A stretch of DNA of 60,000 nt, from the NCBI RefSeq assembly GCF_963678635.1, contig NC_087066.1:23925609-23985608 (forward strand), in the 5' to 3' direction. Within the stretch, counting starts at the first letter, position 1, and each line of letters opens with the position of its first letter. The notes beneath the pieces are model-generated. The model saw nothing but the letters and a program-made list of their open reading frames with translations. It did no database searches and was not told where the DNA came from. This DNA comes from Symsagittifera roscoffensis. Its lineage: Eukaryota; Xenacoelomorpha; Acoela; Convolutidae. The translations under genes were made by a program, and so were the position numbers. Shown here piece after piece: positions 1 to 10,030 of the stretch.

Positions 1-222
1 GTCCCTCCTGGTGCACTTTTGTAATCATGAAGGGTCCCCTCCACTTCTTTAGGAGCTTTTTTGTTCCTTTCGCTGGTATAACATTTTGAAATACCCATAC
101 GTTGTCTCCTATCGAGTAAACTTTTGAACCAGCTGCTTTTTTATCGAACCTTTTCCTCTGCCTTGCCTGTGCCTGCTGAGTGTTCCGTCTACACAAGTCG
201 TTTAGTTCTTGATGACGTCTAA
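1..222 (-). pseudogene. Gypsy integrase C-terminal region (GPY/F-like)
   Basis: The minus strand reads as the tail of a Gypsy integrase: a basic stretch with RQKRFDKKAAG, then GDNVWVF, then KLLKKWRGPF near bases 20-60. The KW-x-GPF element is the GPY/F module common in Ty3/Gypsy integrases. It follows the catalytic core at 219-635, but a 16-bp tandem duplication (208-223 and 224-239) shifts the frame between the two, since 16 is not a multiple of three. The reading continues beyond base 1. Confidence 0.8.
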
Positions 223-635
223 TCTTGATGACGTCTAATCCAAACGGTCATGTACGTGGAACAATATACCCTTAGCATCGACACCAACGTCCAATGATGG
301 CTCTCCACTAAGGCATTCGTCAGGGGATGGTATGTCGTGGAGTGAGCTTGAGACACCTGTGAGCGTCTCATGAGCTCTTTTGTAAGTTCTCCCACGAAAC
401 CTGTTCCGTTGTCCGATTGAAACGTCATCGGACAACCATGTCTCGCTATCCACGTATTGATTAGATGATCGCACGTCTCCTCTGCTGAGGCAGTTATGCA
501 GGGCACGGCCTCTGCATACTTCGTGAAGTGGTCTATCATGACCAAGAACTGATTATAGCCACTGTCTGTCATACATATTTTCTGGTGGTCAATCTGCACC
601 ACCTCGTTGAATTCAGGTGACTTCATCGACTGCAA
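219..635 (-). pseudogene. Gypsy integrase catalytic core (fragment)
   Basis: A 138-codon open stretch reads as the rve integrase core. QIDHQKI holds the first catalytic Asp, FQSDNGTGF holds the second Asp, and the E of NALVESHH is in the position of the catalytic Glu, giving a D-D-35-E type arrangement. The N-terminal zinc part lies at 1059-1403, cut off by an inserted RNase H duplicate. Downstream the frame is lost at a 16-bp duplication. In an intact element this enzyme inserts the cDNA into host DNA. Confidence 0.85.
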
Positions 636-639
636 GGGA

Positions 640-1090
640 AATCAAGCATTCTGGTGTTTGTCACGCATCCTGTGCTCGATTATCATGTGGTAGCCGTCTA
701 ATCTGACTATCCACCGACCAATTTAGCTCTGATCCATCGAGTGCGTCTTCAACCAGAATATCACTCTATTGTCTACGCGTAGCTTAAAAGGAGCGCTCCC
801 TAAGTATGCGCGGTACTTCTCCACGAAACGAATGTGACCACTGCAAACATTTCTGCCTTTTGTGCACCATATATTTCGTTTCAGTGTCACTCAACACTTT
901 ACTGCCATATTCAATGGGATGGAGAACTCTTCTCCCATTCCATTTCTGCTCCTGATGCAGTATTCCTGAGATGGCTACTACTGATGCATCTGTGTCAAAA
1001 ACATACATGCCCTTCTCTGTTGGCATGCCTAGCACTGGCGCTTAGCACAGTTCCCGTTTTATGTTGTCGAAGGCAGCTTGAGCTTATTTT
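640..1090 (-). pseudogene. Duplicated RNase H segment inside integrase
   Basis: This segment repeats, with many point differences, the RNase H and following region found at about 2,790-3,230. Shared landmarks are the TEKGMYVF, TDASVVAISGILHQEQ and GSKVLSD peptides (minus strand, 784-1035). It interrupts the integrase reading frame and is bordered by a 19-bp direct repeat (625-643 and 1102-1120), extending imperfectly to about 29 bp. That looks like a patch inserted by template switching or ectopic gene conversion. It is not a functional RNase H. Confidence 0.8.
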
Positions 1091-1403
1091 CAGATGACTC
1101 GATCGACTGCAAGGGAAATCCGAATTTCCTTGGATCCTTGACCTGTTGGCATGACAGACATGCTGTTATCCCCTTCTCGCATGCCTTCTTCATTCCAGGC
1201 CACTCAAAGCGCTTCAGGATCCTCTGGTATACTTTGTCGATTCCCTGATGGCCCATCTGATCATGCGACCTGATTAAAAGTTCTATCTGATAGAGTTGCG
1301 GCAACACTATTGCGTTGTATTTGTACAGTACTTTGTCTTCTTCTGTTCTCTCACAAGCCACGATCCCGTCCTTTTTCAGATATAACCTTCCCTCTTTTTG
1401 CAT
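1059..1403 (-). pseudogene. Gypsy integrase N-terminal zinc (HHCC) domain
   Basis: The stretch has RSHDQMGHQGIDK, a spacer and CLSCQQ, giving the H-x4-H ... C-x2-C zinc-binding pattern of retroelement integrases. The segment between reads RILKRFEWPGMKK, as usual in this domain. The peptide FPLQS at the end should continue into the core at 635 (which also begins near LQS), but the duplicated RNase H segment separates them, leaving the integrase in two pieces. Confidence 0.85.
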
Positions 1404-1592
1404 AAAGTACTGTCTCAGAATACGTTAACTGTCTTCCTCCAGGTCACTTTTGTCTGGTGTTCCATTTTCAATCCACCTTTTCAAGTTACTTGTCATGCGG
1501 TCATTTCTTTGTGCTCTTAGTAGGTCTGAGAGTCTCTATCTCGCCTTCAAGTACGTCTTCATGACCCTCAATTGACTATTCGTTTCATCGCG

Positions 1593-1955
1593 CTAATGTG
1601 TGTCTTCTTCCATCTTCACGCACCAAATTTTCGCCAATGGTTCTGTTATTTGCCCGAAGGGTTGAAGATCAGTTCTGACTGCTTCTTTCTGCGGCAACAA
1701 ACTCATCAATTGTCTCGATACCGCTATTATTTCTAGATCATCTGCTGCGTTGTCAAAGACTGTTTCGCTGGGTACCGGGTAGCGATCACTGTCAGGGTCT
1801 TGATATACCTCTCTATCCAAGTCTCTAGCTCGAGTCTCCACTAGTAACGTGTGGATCGATAGCTCTGACGATTCCCATCCCGTGCTCGAGTTCCTGTCTG
1901 AGTAGGTGTCAATTCCTGAATTCCTTGAGTTGTCATCAATGGAAGAATCTGTCAC
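1593..1955 (-). pseudogene. Gypsy pol linker, second part, unknown function
   Basis: A 120-codon acidic, Ser/Asp-rich open stretch lies between the longer linker and the integrase zinc domain. I recognise no domain in it. It begins right after the stop of the preceding linker ORF (1956), in the same orientation, so the two were probably one reading frame or a frameshifted continuation of it. Positions 1404-1592 contain stops in all the relevant frames and nothing recognisable. Confidence 0.5.
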
Positions 1956-2834
1956 TTAGCATGTTTCTTCTTCCGGATCAGTTTTATGCGCTCTGCTCAT
2001 CCATCTGAACTCCCCGGACAAAATTTTATCCTCCAGGTCTTGTTCCTGACCTTGAACGTGTTCCTCTACACCTTCTTCCCGGAACAAACTTTCTTGTCCT
2101 GGTTCTTGTTGATAGACACGCCTGTTCCCATCAAAGTCCTTCTCCCCGGACAAACTTTCTCTCCCCAGGTTTTGTTCAACCTCTTCGCCGTTTTGATCCT
2201 GATCCTCAAAGCTGACGGTTTTCCTTTGTGTCCCTTTCACCTTTTCTTTTCGTTTGTATGATGTTCTTTTCAAGACGTTTTGGGGTATCGAGGACACTAG
2301 TTGCTGAACTTTCGTCCTACAATCTCTTTCAATTTCCTTGAGTTGACGTCTTGATGGCTTAATCTTTCTTCTCTTACTGACTGTTAGCGATGCCATGGCT
2401 GCTGCCCACTCGGGGTCATCTCTAGTCACTTCTCTCTCCAACAATTCACCCAGCATCCGCATCACTTGCGGAGTGACTTGCACCGTTTTATCCAGCAATG
2501 AGAGGCTGTTTATGTTCTTACGAGAGAGTTCCTGTTGGACCAGGTTCGAACGTAGCAACAGATCCAAAGGCTCCGGGTCCTTCTTTGATAATATCTTTAT
2601 TTCCGTTGCCTTTTCCACCGGTATCTCGGGTTGTCCCGGAATCGGATGTCCAGATTTGTCCAACCATCTCGTCAGGGGAAGCGCCTCACGGGTTTCTTTG
2701 TTCAGAAACGAGAACCCTTCCTTGATATCTGCCTGATTGGCTTGTTTCTGTTCTAGTCTTTCATCAAACTCAGTCTTCTTACTGAGGCTGTCAGCATTCT
2801 GGTGTTTGTCACGCATCCTGTGCTCGATTATCAT
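1956..2834 (-). pseudogene. RNase H tail plus long charged linker (292 codons)
   Basis: The first residues (MIIEHRMRDKHQNADSLSKK) are the usual end of Gypsy RNase H, with the final catalytic-region NADSLS. About 260 residues follow that are not integrase: a Lys/Glu/Gln-rich, probably disordered or coiled region with repeated GQE, SLSGE and SLFREE-like short units near the end. Typical Gypsy elements go from RNase H to the integrase zinc finger in a much shorter stretch. The linker is open over its whole length, unlike RT, so it may have been under constraint until recently. Confidence 0.7.
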
Positions 2835-2870
2835 GTGGTAGCCGTTTAACCTGACTATCCACCGACCACT

Positions 2871-3254
2871 TTAACTCTGGTCCATCGAGTGCGTCTTCAA
2901 CCAGGATATCGCTCTATTGTCCACGCGTAGCTTAAAGGGAGCGCTCCCTAAGTATGCGCGGTTTTTCTCCACGAATGTGATCACTGCAAACAATTCTGCT
3001 TTTTGTGCACCAAATTTCATTTCAGTGTCACTCAACACTTTACTGCCATATGCAATGTGATGGAGAACTGTTCTCCCAATCCATTCCTGCTCTTGATGCA
3101 GTATTCCTGAGATGGCTACTACTGATGCATCTGTGTTAAAAACATACATGCCCTTCTCTGTAGGTATGCCTAGCACTGGCGCTTCACACAGTTCCCGCTG
3201 TATGTTCTCGAAGGCAGCTTGAGCTTCTTCGTTCCATTCGAACTTTTCCTTCAT
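2871..3254 (-). pseudogene. Gypsy RNase H domain
   Basis: The reading FEWNEEAQAAFENIQ marks the end of the RT connection. VFNTDASVVAISGILHQ follows, with the first catalytic Asp (T-D-A-S), then FGAQKAELFAVI with the catalytic Glu, and FKLRVDNRAISWL with the next Asp. This is the source of the second, more diverged copy at 640-1090. It is joined to the RT thumb at 3184-3381 only through a frame change. Confidence 0.85.
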
Positions 3255-4016
3255 TGCGCATCAGTTTCTGCATGATGTACACCTTGTCTGCATATCCTTT
3301 TATGAACTCACGGTAACAATTGGCAAACCCTAGGAAGCTCATGATTTGTGTGTCCGTTCTGGGAGCCTTCCATGTCAGCACAGCCTCTACTACCTTCGGG
3401 TCCGCCTTACGCCATGCCTGTCCACCATTCTTCCCAGATACTTGATTGAATCCCTAAGAATTTCTCATTTTTACGGTTTGCGTTTCAAGACTGCTCTTTT
3501 CATGCAACCAAAGACCTCATCGAGCCGATCAAAGTGGTCTCCCAAAGTGGGTGTTGCTATGACCACGTCATCCACGTAACACATCACAAGGTTCTCGTAC
3601 TTTTTCGTCACTCTGGTCAAAGACTGAGCCATCAGTCTTTGAAAACGGGCCGTGGCGTTGCACAAGCCAAAGGGCATCCTCATCAACTGGTACAACCCCA
3701 ATTCACATGCGAATCCGGTCTTTTCTCTGCCCTTCTTCCGCAGAGGGACCTACCAGGAGGCAGAACCCAAGTCCAGTGTGGTGAAGATTTTGGCGTCACC
3801 AAGTTTCGAGAGGCTCTCGTCTATTCGCGGTATCGGGTACGCATCTTTTATTGTCACTGCCTTCAGGTAACGAAAGTTGCAACAGAACTTAAGCTGCCCT
3901 CTTCTTTTTTGCCATGACAACCCGCAAGCCCAGGGCGATTTCGAGGGCTCTATCATGTCGTATTCGAGCAACATTTCTATTTCTGCTCGGCACGCTTCCG
4001 ATTTAAGTGGCTTCAT
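3184..4016 (-). pseudogene. Gypsy reverse transcriptase, frameshifted
   Basis: Three open pieces in different frames cover the RT. 3750-4016 has IEMLLEYDMIEPSKSPWACG, an FCCNFRYLKAVT segment (normally VDYR-LN) and IFTTLDLGSASW with the first catalytic Asp. 3471-3701 has LMRMPFGLCNATARFQRLM (motif B) and CYVDDVVIAT, with the YVDD catalytic pair. 3184-3381 has TDTQIMSFLGFANCYREFI, the thumb/connection. At least two frameshifts separate these pieces, so no active polymerase can be made from this copy. Confidence 0.9.
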
Positions 4017-4280
4017 TCGTCTTGGGCATTCCTTATTGGGAACGGCGCCTTCCTCTAGTTCGATTTCGTGTTCAACGAAGTTACAACAACCGATATCCGC
4101 CTTATGTTTTGAAAATACATCCGCGTTCTGATTTAAAACTGCCCTTAATGGTTCAAAATCTCCCTCACCTATTTTCCCTCACAAGTGTTCTACCTCCGGC
4201 AAAACCGGTTTGTCGGATTCTAGTTCATATGACGAGGGGCGTTCCGGAAAATTCGAGCAGCTCGACAAGCCGTCCACCGT

Positions 4281-5170
4281 TTAGAATTTTATTGGAAACA
4301 GTTTATTAATATATTTATATTCATCAATTCTCTTTAAAATTTTATCATTATCAGCATGATTCGGGCAGTCTTTCAAATTATATCTTTTCAAGTTTTGTGT
4401 CTCCTCATAGTCGTCTTTCATCGGCAAAGCGTAAACAACTTTCTTTCTACGCTGGATCGTAACCATGGTGCTCAACAACACACTGGCACATAGCCCGTTT
4501 CGTGTTACTGAAAAGCTCCGGCCTAAAATCACCTAGCTTTGACTGTTTGGGTTGGGTACCAGACAAACTTGCTTACTATCACTTAACGAAACTAAATTTC
4601 TCATTCTAAAAATTGCTATTACAGCTGGTTCCGGCTGTAGCCTTACCTTTCTATCTAAAAAAAATGATATCTTGTTTTTATCTGTTATAAATCTATCAAT
4701 TGGTTTCTTAACTTACTTCCGGTCCGGGTTTCTAATCCTTATTAGGCCGTTGTTCAAGTCAATCATCACATTCCGAACAAAATCACGACCCAAGATGAAT
4801 TGGTCTGAGTCGTCTAAGTTCTCAACCACCAGGAAGCTCATCCAAAGATCGCGTCCTCCCATGTGAAGGACATTTTTTGGTGTCCTTTCCGGCCACGTAG
4901 ACTGCTCCGCGGTTGGCGGCCGCCCATTTGAGGTCCGTTGGAATTAGATCTTCCCTCGTGAAGCTCATTCTTTCCCAAGTCTATTGGCATCACGCTTACC
5001 ACTGCTTCTGTATCCAGTAGTCCTGTTACTCCAATTTTCTTCCCATAGGTGTCTAGCAGATGTGCAGTCACATCTGCCTCGTACACTATGTGTACATCTT
5101 GCTCCATCATGGCATCATGGCCTATTCTACAGACCTTGAGTTCTTCCAGACCCAAATAGATCTGCCCCAT
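4281..5170 (-). pseudogene. Gypsy aspartic protease and protease-RT linker
   Basis: The ORF at 4838-5170 contains GLLDTEAVVSVMPI, which aligns with the D-T-G-A active site of retropepsins. The Gly is Glu here (residues 53-55 of the ORF), which should abolish activity. A frame change then leads to a stretch reading QFILGRDFVRNVMIDL, the ILGRDF element that normally closes a retropepsin fold, near 4,770-4,800. ORF 4281-4532 repeats an ILGRSF-like element and ends in a Lys/Tyr-rich linker without a recognised domain. The gap 4,017-4,280 has several stops. Confidence 0.7.
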
Positions 5171-5191
5171 TTGGTCACTATCTGTTGTGAC

Positions 5192-6808
5192 CTAAGTCCT
5201 AGTGTAGATACTTATCCCGTCAACGCTCAACATCACTTGATACGGTCCATAAACTTCCACGTAGCGCCCGTGGAGTTTCTTTGTTTGAGGGCCACCCGTT
5301 GTCAACAACGCTCGCACAGCCCTCAACTCAGTGCGTGGCTCTACCTGTCTCAGATAATCTGCAGATGTGTCTAAATGCATCATAGTGAACTCTGATGGTT
5401 CACTTAGGTTCCTGATCACCTGATGCCCCGCAACTGAAATTATTGACTGTATTCTACTTCCTTGTGGCACCATCCCAAACTTTTGCCCAGAGATCACATT
5501 TAGTTTCATACTCAAACTACTCGGTGCTTTCGTTTCTTCGACTTCTGATGCCTCGAAGGCGTTTAGCGCTTCCTGAATTTTCTCATTGTCTAGTTCGAGC
5601 GTCACCTTTTGTTCGATCTCCTTCGTCACCAACTCCTGCTGGACTCTGTTTAGAGCATCTCCCGCGGCTGCCCTATAGTCGATCTTGAAGTCATCTGCCG
5701 CAGACACCGGTTCCGTTTCTTGTATCTCTTGCGTTACTGCCTGCATCTTCTTTGTTGCCAGCTCTTGCGGTTTTTCCTTTCTGCGTGCCTCCGCTTCACT
5801 CAACATGTGAGCATTGCTGGCTTTCACACCCGATAAAGCTTCCTCATGCCTTGGATGCTTGATTTCCGCCACAGCATCACAAAATTGTGGACAATCCGAT
5901 TTAAAATGACCTCCCAAGTTACAAAAGAAACACCTTGGACCGAATTTTGCAATTACTCCTCTCATGAAATCTTCACGATCGACCTCTGACGCATTTTCAT
6001 CCTCGAGGCTAAAGCCTATTGCTTTCATACCCTGTTTGTAGGTTGGGCATGCTGACACATGATGGTCCGTCGAACTGCAATTTGCCCAAGAGCGAATCTT
6101 GTCCATATCGTCCCTTGGTTTGTACCAATTGTTACCTTGGTTTGCTGGTCCACTGTTAAAATTGCCATTATTGTTTTTGTAATATCCAGATCTGGATGGA
6201 GGCTTCAGTAAAAGATGTTCTTTTGACTTGAGTCTCAACTCCTCTGGTGTTGGGGCATTGGTTGAAAGTGGTGTGTAATGTGTCGCTAACATCGTTCGAC
6301 GCTCATCATTCTTCACACAATTGATGAATTTTGAGGCTACAGCCAGGTTCATCTTTCTGTTGGACTCATTTGTTTGGCTACGCCTTCTCAGCATCTCCAA
6401 ATCGTCTAGAAACTTGTCTACCGTCTCGTCTTCACGTTGCCTTCCTTTCTCGAAGCGCATCATTGCTTGGTGTCCTTGCACCCCTGAGACAAAACGATTC
6501 AATAAGATTTCAAAGATTTTCTCAGCAGTGTCACGCTGGTGTTGCTTTTTCGCCATCACACAGTTTAGGGCTGTCCTTTCCAGGTTACTGGTGAGAGCAC
6601 TGCATTCTTGTCTTTCTGACAAGTCCTCCTCTTCAAAATGCAGTTTAATTACCTCTATCCAGGTATCAATACAGCCATCAGATTCATCTTTATAGCATCT
6701 TGGTTTCTTAAAAATATATCTGGATTTTTTTTTGCGTTCATTGGTTCTCGATAAACTCGTTAGGAATGTTTCCAAGGACCTGTTCAGAGGTTCAAAGGCT
6801 GTGGCCAT
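5192..6808 (-). pseudogene. Gypsy gag: capsid and zinc knuckles (538 codons open)
   Basis: This is the longest open frame of the element. Residues ~35-190 fit a retrotransposon gag capsid: CIDTWIEVIKLHFEEE, then FEILLNRFVSG, then GRQREDETVDKFLDDLEML. Asn/Gly-rich sequence follows, then two zinc knuckles. The second is intact (C293-x2-C296-x4-H301-x4-C306). The first has lost its second Cys to Thr at residue 247 (C-SS-T-DHHVSA-C). The last ~150 residues are acidic and Glu/Lys-rich. The frame stops just before the protease ORF, so protease expression would need a frameshift or was lost. The intact relatives assemble the particle and bind RNA. Confidence 0.85.
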
Positions 6809-6822
6809 TGATGTCGCGTCCC

Positions 6823-7821
6823 TTAAATGCCCCGCTTGAGCATCATTGCCCCCTGATAGAGGCTCTGGATTTTACCTCCTGTCCGAATCGCTGGGATGAC
6901 TTCCTCCTTGATTCGCATGACTCCAGTTACTGGAATCACATCTCTCAGTCGCATGTGTGTCTGGCCCCGGTCGTTCGTTTGGGTCGGTCTGTTGCCAGTC
7001 GAACTTCCTCTGATGTTTTGGCCCCGTGGCCTACTGTCCCCTGTGGCATAGCTGGATGAACTGCCCCTTCCTCTAGTGGATCTATATGTTCTTCTTCTAT
7101 TGGGTTGTTCATTGAAGTTCACTCTCGGCTCACTGCAGGGTTCTCCTGAGTTTGTTTCCCCATTCTTCGATCTATCCCTGTTTCCTAGTAGACCATTCAG
7201 CCTATCCATGATAACCTGAGTTCGCCTCTCCATCATCGCGTCTATCTTCGTGTCAAGAGTCCCAAGAGTCTGCTCATGTTGAATTCTGAACTTCTCGATG
7301 TCATCTCTCAACCGTAACTCTCTCTGCTCAGCTTACCTCGTCATTCGCGACTAGTTCTTGGCCAGGTATTCATCCGTTCTTTCCTTCAAGCGTTTTTTGC
7401 TTCTGCTAATTTCTTGTCTGTTGCAGTTGATCTCTTCCCGCAGGTTTTCTCTCTTCACGTGGGCTGCCCTTTCTAGTTCACTCATTCTTAAGGACACCTA
7501 TTCATTCTGTTTTTCTATGCTGCCCACTATGTTAGTTAAAGCTTCTTCGATTGATGCTTCGTTGTCCACTAATGGCGTCACAAGTGGTGGTGTCACCCTA
7601 TCGGGTCCAGATAGCTTGGTGCTGGTCGAGACTCGGGTCTTGATTCTCTGCCTCGACGTCTCTCCATGATCCACTTCTGGATCCGCAGGTGGAATACATA
7701 GCCTTGTGTTTCTCTTCTTCACAGTTTGCATCTCCGAATTCGTCATGGTCACAAAGTCTCCTGACTGGCCATATCCGTTTGAGGTCTTGCTTATTGTCCT
7801 GACCACACCAAATCGACCCAT
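6823..7821 (-). pseudogene. Gypsy gag N-terminal, low-complexity region
   Basis: Two open pieces, 7498-7821 and 6823-7311, precede the capsid in different frames. The first is Thr/Lys-rich and ends in an acidic helix-like segment. The second has a short amphipathic start (MRDDIEKFRIQHEQTLGTLD), then an Arg/Gly/Ser-rich stretch (RRTYRSTRGRGSSSS) that suggests RNA binding. No domain is recognised. The start at 7821 lies only a few bases from the first codons of the plus-strand block, so the 5' LTR that should precede gag is missing or unrecognisable. Confidence 0.5.
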
Positions 7822-7836
7822 AGAGCCAGTCTCTCT

Positions 7837-8690
7837 ATCGGTGTTAATGTTGGCCTACGGCGAGTCCGGGACTGCCAAGAGAGGCCGAAACCGACTGATG
7901 AGATGGCTGCGAGGAGAAATGTCTGTCCATGACTTGGCTCGTGAGCCGGGACTAGGTGAGCAGAAGGATCACCGGCTAGGTGAGATGCCCTTACCTGTTC
8001 GACCAGTGCAGCCTCTTATCGGAGCGAAACGATCACATGATGGGCCGGGCCCGTCATACTCAGCTGATTCTCCAACGGCTGCTCCTCCACAGACGAGAGT
8101 AAAGATGAGTGAGATGCAGATTCAGACATCGGAGACGATTGAGACGTTGGAAAAGAAAGAAAAGGACCAGAGGGAGCTGTATGCCAAGTTAGAGGAGTAC
8201 AAGGCAATAGCTCGAGAAAGAGAAGAGTGGAAGAAGAAATTCGAGGACACGCGAATAGCTCTCAAACAGGAAGAGATAAGACACCTGAAAGAGTTATATA
8301 TGGCGAGAGTAAGCCAAGTGTCACCGGAGGTCCTGGCGACGATGAACTCCTCGGATGGATCCAGGGACACACGTTCCAGGACGAAGGCACAGGAGCTGTG
8401 CGCCCAGGGAGAGCCCGGTGCTCCTCAGCAGACATCAAAATCTGCTCTGAACTCGAGGAATACGATAAGTATCCTTCAGATACCTACTTGGCTCCCCAGT
8501 TTCAGGAGTCATTCAATCAGGTAGCCAGAGCAGCGATGAATGAGATCAACAGGTCCACTGCACGGACGCTGGCTAGGGTAGCCCTTCCCAACGCCTTAAT
8601 CATTTCTCGAGTAGCTCGGAGCGAATACCTCGAGCCATTGTACCAACGGGAACTACACGTGGCGAAACGACGCAGAGATCTCGCATAGTG
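7837..8690 (+). pseudogene. Coiled-coil N-terminal part of the plus-strand block
   Basis: Reading starts near 7,840 (LAYGESGTAKRGRNRL), passes a Pro/Ser-rich stretch, then a strong coiled coil (TIETLEKKEKDQRELYAKLE and onward, about 8,130-8,310), and changes frame near 8,340 into the stretch that ends at 8,688. That last part has FQESFNQVARAAMNEINRST and an Arg/Leu-rich tail. No homologous family is recognised. The coiled coil suggests self-assembly, as in gag-like or ORF1-like structural proteins, but this is inference. Confidence 0.5.
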
Positions 8691-8799
8691 GACATCAGAA
8701 AGAACCTAGCGGTACGAACCTGTTCGTGCAGGTAGCCGCTGAGCATCCTCCAGCTTGTTTGAACGGCATGAGCTGGAACCCTGCCATAGGCAACCAGGT

Positions 8800-9360
8800 A
8801 ATTCCCCCTAAAAGCCGTCATTTGGTTGTTGGAGATAATTTAGTGAGGGATCTGAACGAGATCTTTGTGAGTGGTCAGACCACTGCTCCATCTTTTGGAG
8901 GGGCCTCCGTGGCTCAAGTCATCAAGATGATGGAGTTCCAGGGCGAGGATCATCTAGAAACGTTGGTGATAATGCTCGGTACCAATGATGTTTCAAGAGC
9001 CCTGTCACCCCAGAAGGCAAGTGGGAGCCCCTACTGGTCTGCCTTCTGAACGAACTGAAGGAGAAATACAGGCCCAGACTCGTGGTGCTGTGTACGATAC
9101 CGCAGAACCCGGAGGTGGGCACGCCAGTGGCGGATTTTATGAACGGCAATGTGACCCGATGGAACGATTTGACCCGCAGTCTGGTGAGAAGCAATCCCAG
9201 CGAGCTGCGACTCATGGATCCTCAGAACATGCTGCGCATGATTGATCATCTCGCGCTCACCAGAGATGGGATACACTTCAACACTCAGCACGGGAGAAGC
9301 TGGATAAACGACGTGTTCCAGACACAGATAGTGGAAATAGAGCAAGAATTGAGGACAACC
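8800..9360 (+). pseudogene. SGNH/GDSL hydrolase-like domain 1 (Ser replaced by Asn)
   Basis: Three SGNH blocks appear in order and at sensible spacing. Block I reads HLVVGDNLVRDLNE (codons G-D-N at 8831-8839, normally G-D-S). Block III reads VIMLGTNDVS (G-T-N-D at 8978-8989). Block V reads DGIHF (Asp 9265-9267, His 9274-9276). LVVLCTIPQNP between them fits the strand before block V. The nucleophile Ser is Asn in this copy, so this domain should not be an active esterase unless the Asn is a recent mutation. One frameshift near 9,020 splits the domain. SGNH-type esterase domains are known in ORF1 of some CR1/L2-type non-LTR elements, but no such element is visible nearby. Confidence 0.65.
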
Positions 9361-10030
9361 GACTCACTGGCTCGGACCATTTCGACTGGAGGAGGTAGAG
9401 TGAAGGGTAATGGCCGGGACCACTCGCCAATCGCCTCGGGCCCCTCCCGTTGCTCCAAGCTCAGATGTGAGGGAAAGGTTGGGGACTGCTCCTCCCCCTA
9501 AAAGACAACCGTTGGAGAGCCGACTTGGGAGACCGATTGATCAGAGTCAGAGTAGCTCTCAGACTATATCGAGGACGGGCGCCACGGCAACTCCTGCTTC
9601 TACAGGAAACCAATCGACGAGCGCCACGCCGGCGGAAGGAATCGAGCCAAGCAGCGTGCTGCTTTGGAACCGTCCAGATCCCAGCAATGTGAACCGATGT
9701 CGTATAAAACGGATATGTCAACGAACTTGAACATGAACACGTTGACATGTCGAGTGGATGCAAGGAGGATGATGGGTGGAGACGGTCCAGCAGTGTCGAG
9801 ATTATATCGAATACCGGGCGTGGACTGGCTGTTAGTGGAACAGGAACAATTTAGCTCCGCGACCACGCTCAGTTTTGCGGACCTTGATGGATCGCCTCAG
9901 GACAATACCTTTGGACCCTTGAATACCCGATCTCTTGCGGACGTCCGTCGGAGAACCAGGGAATTGACACCACCTTCCCAGAGGGGCAAAATTTCTGACA
10001 GAGAATAAGCCCAACAACAAGCATCATAAA
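9361..10030 (+). pseudogene. Ser/Thr/Pro/Gln-rich linker between SGNH-like domains
   Basis: The open stretches 9,410-9,730 and 9,664-10,008 overlap in two frames. The first is Arg/Pro/Ser/Thr-rich and looks disordered. The second ends in TRSLADVRRRTRELTPPSQR. One 30-residue part (VSRLYRIPGVDWLLVEQEQF) looks folded, but I cannot assign it. A short stop-containing stretch precedes the next long frame at 10,031. Confidence 0.4.

Larger units (their letters stand above)
1..7821 (-). mobile_element. Ty3/Gypsy-type LTR retrotransposon, degenerate, 3' end beyond window
   Basis: Read on the minus strand the order is gag, aspartic protease, reverse transcriptase, RNase H, a long linker, integrase zinc domain, integrase core and integrase C-terminal domain. 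RT and RNase H before integrase is the Ty3/Gypsy order. The copy is dead: it carries several frameshifts and stops, a mutated protease motif, an integrase interrupted by a duplicated RNase H segment, and a 16-bp tandem duplication in the integrase tail. No LTR is visible at the gag side, where plus-strand coding sequence of another block starts within a few bases. The integrase side runs out of the window at base 1. Base composition is clearly richer in GC than the AT-rich host DNA after 16.4 kb. Confidence 0.93.

Noticed and set aside
1986-2736. Plus-strand ORFs of 75-113 codons
   Set aside because: Shadows of the minus-strand Gypsy linker ORF; Ser/Phe-rich and without a domain.
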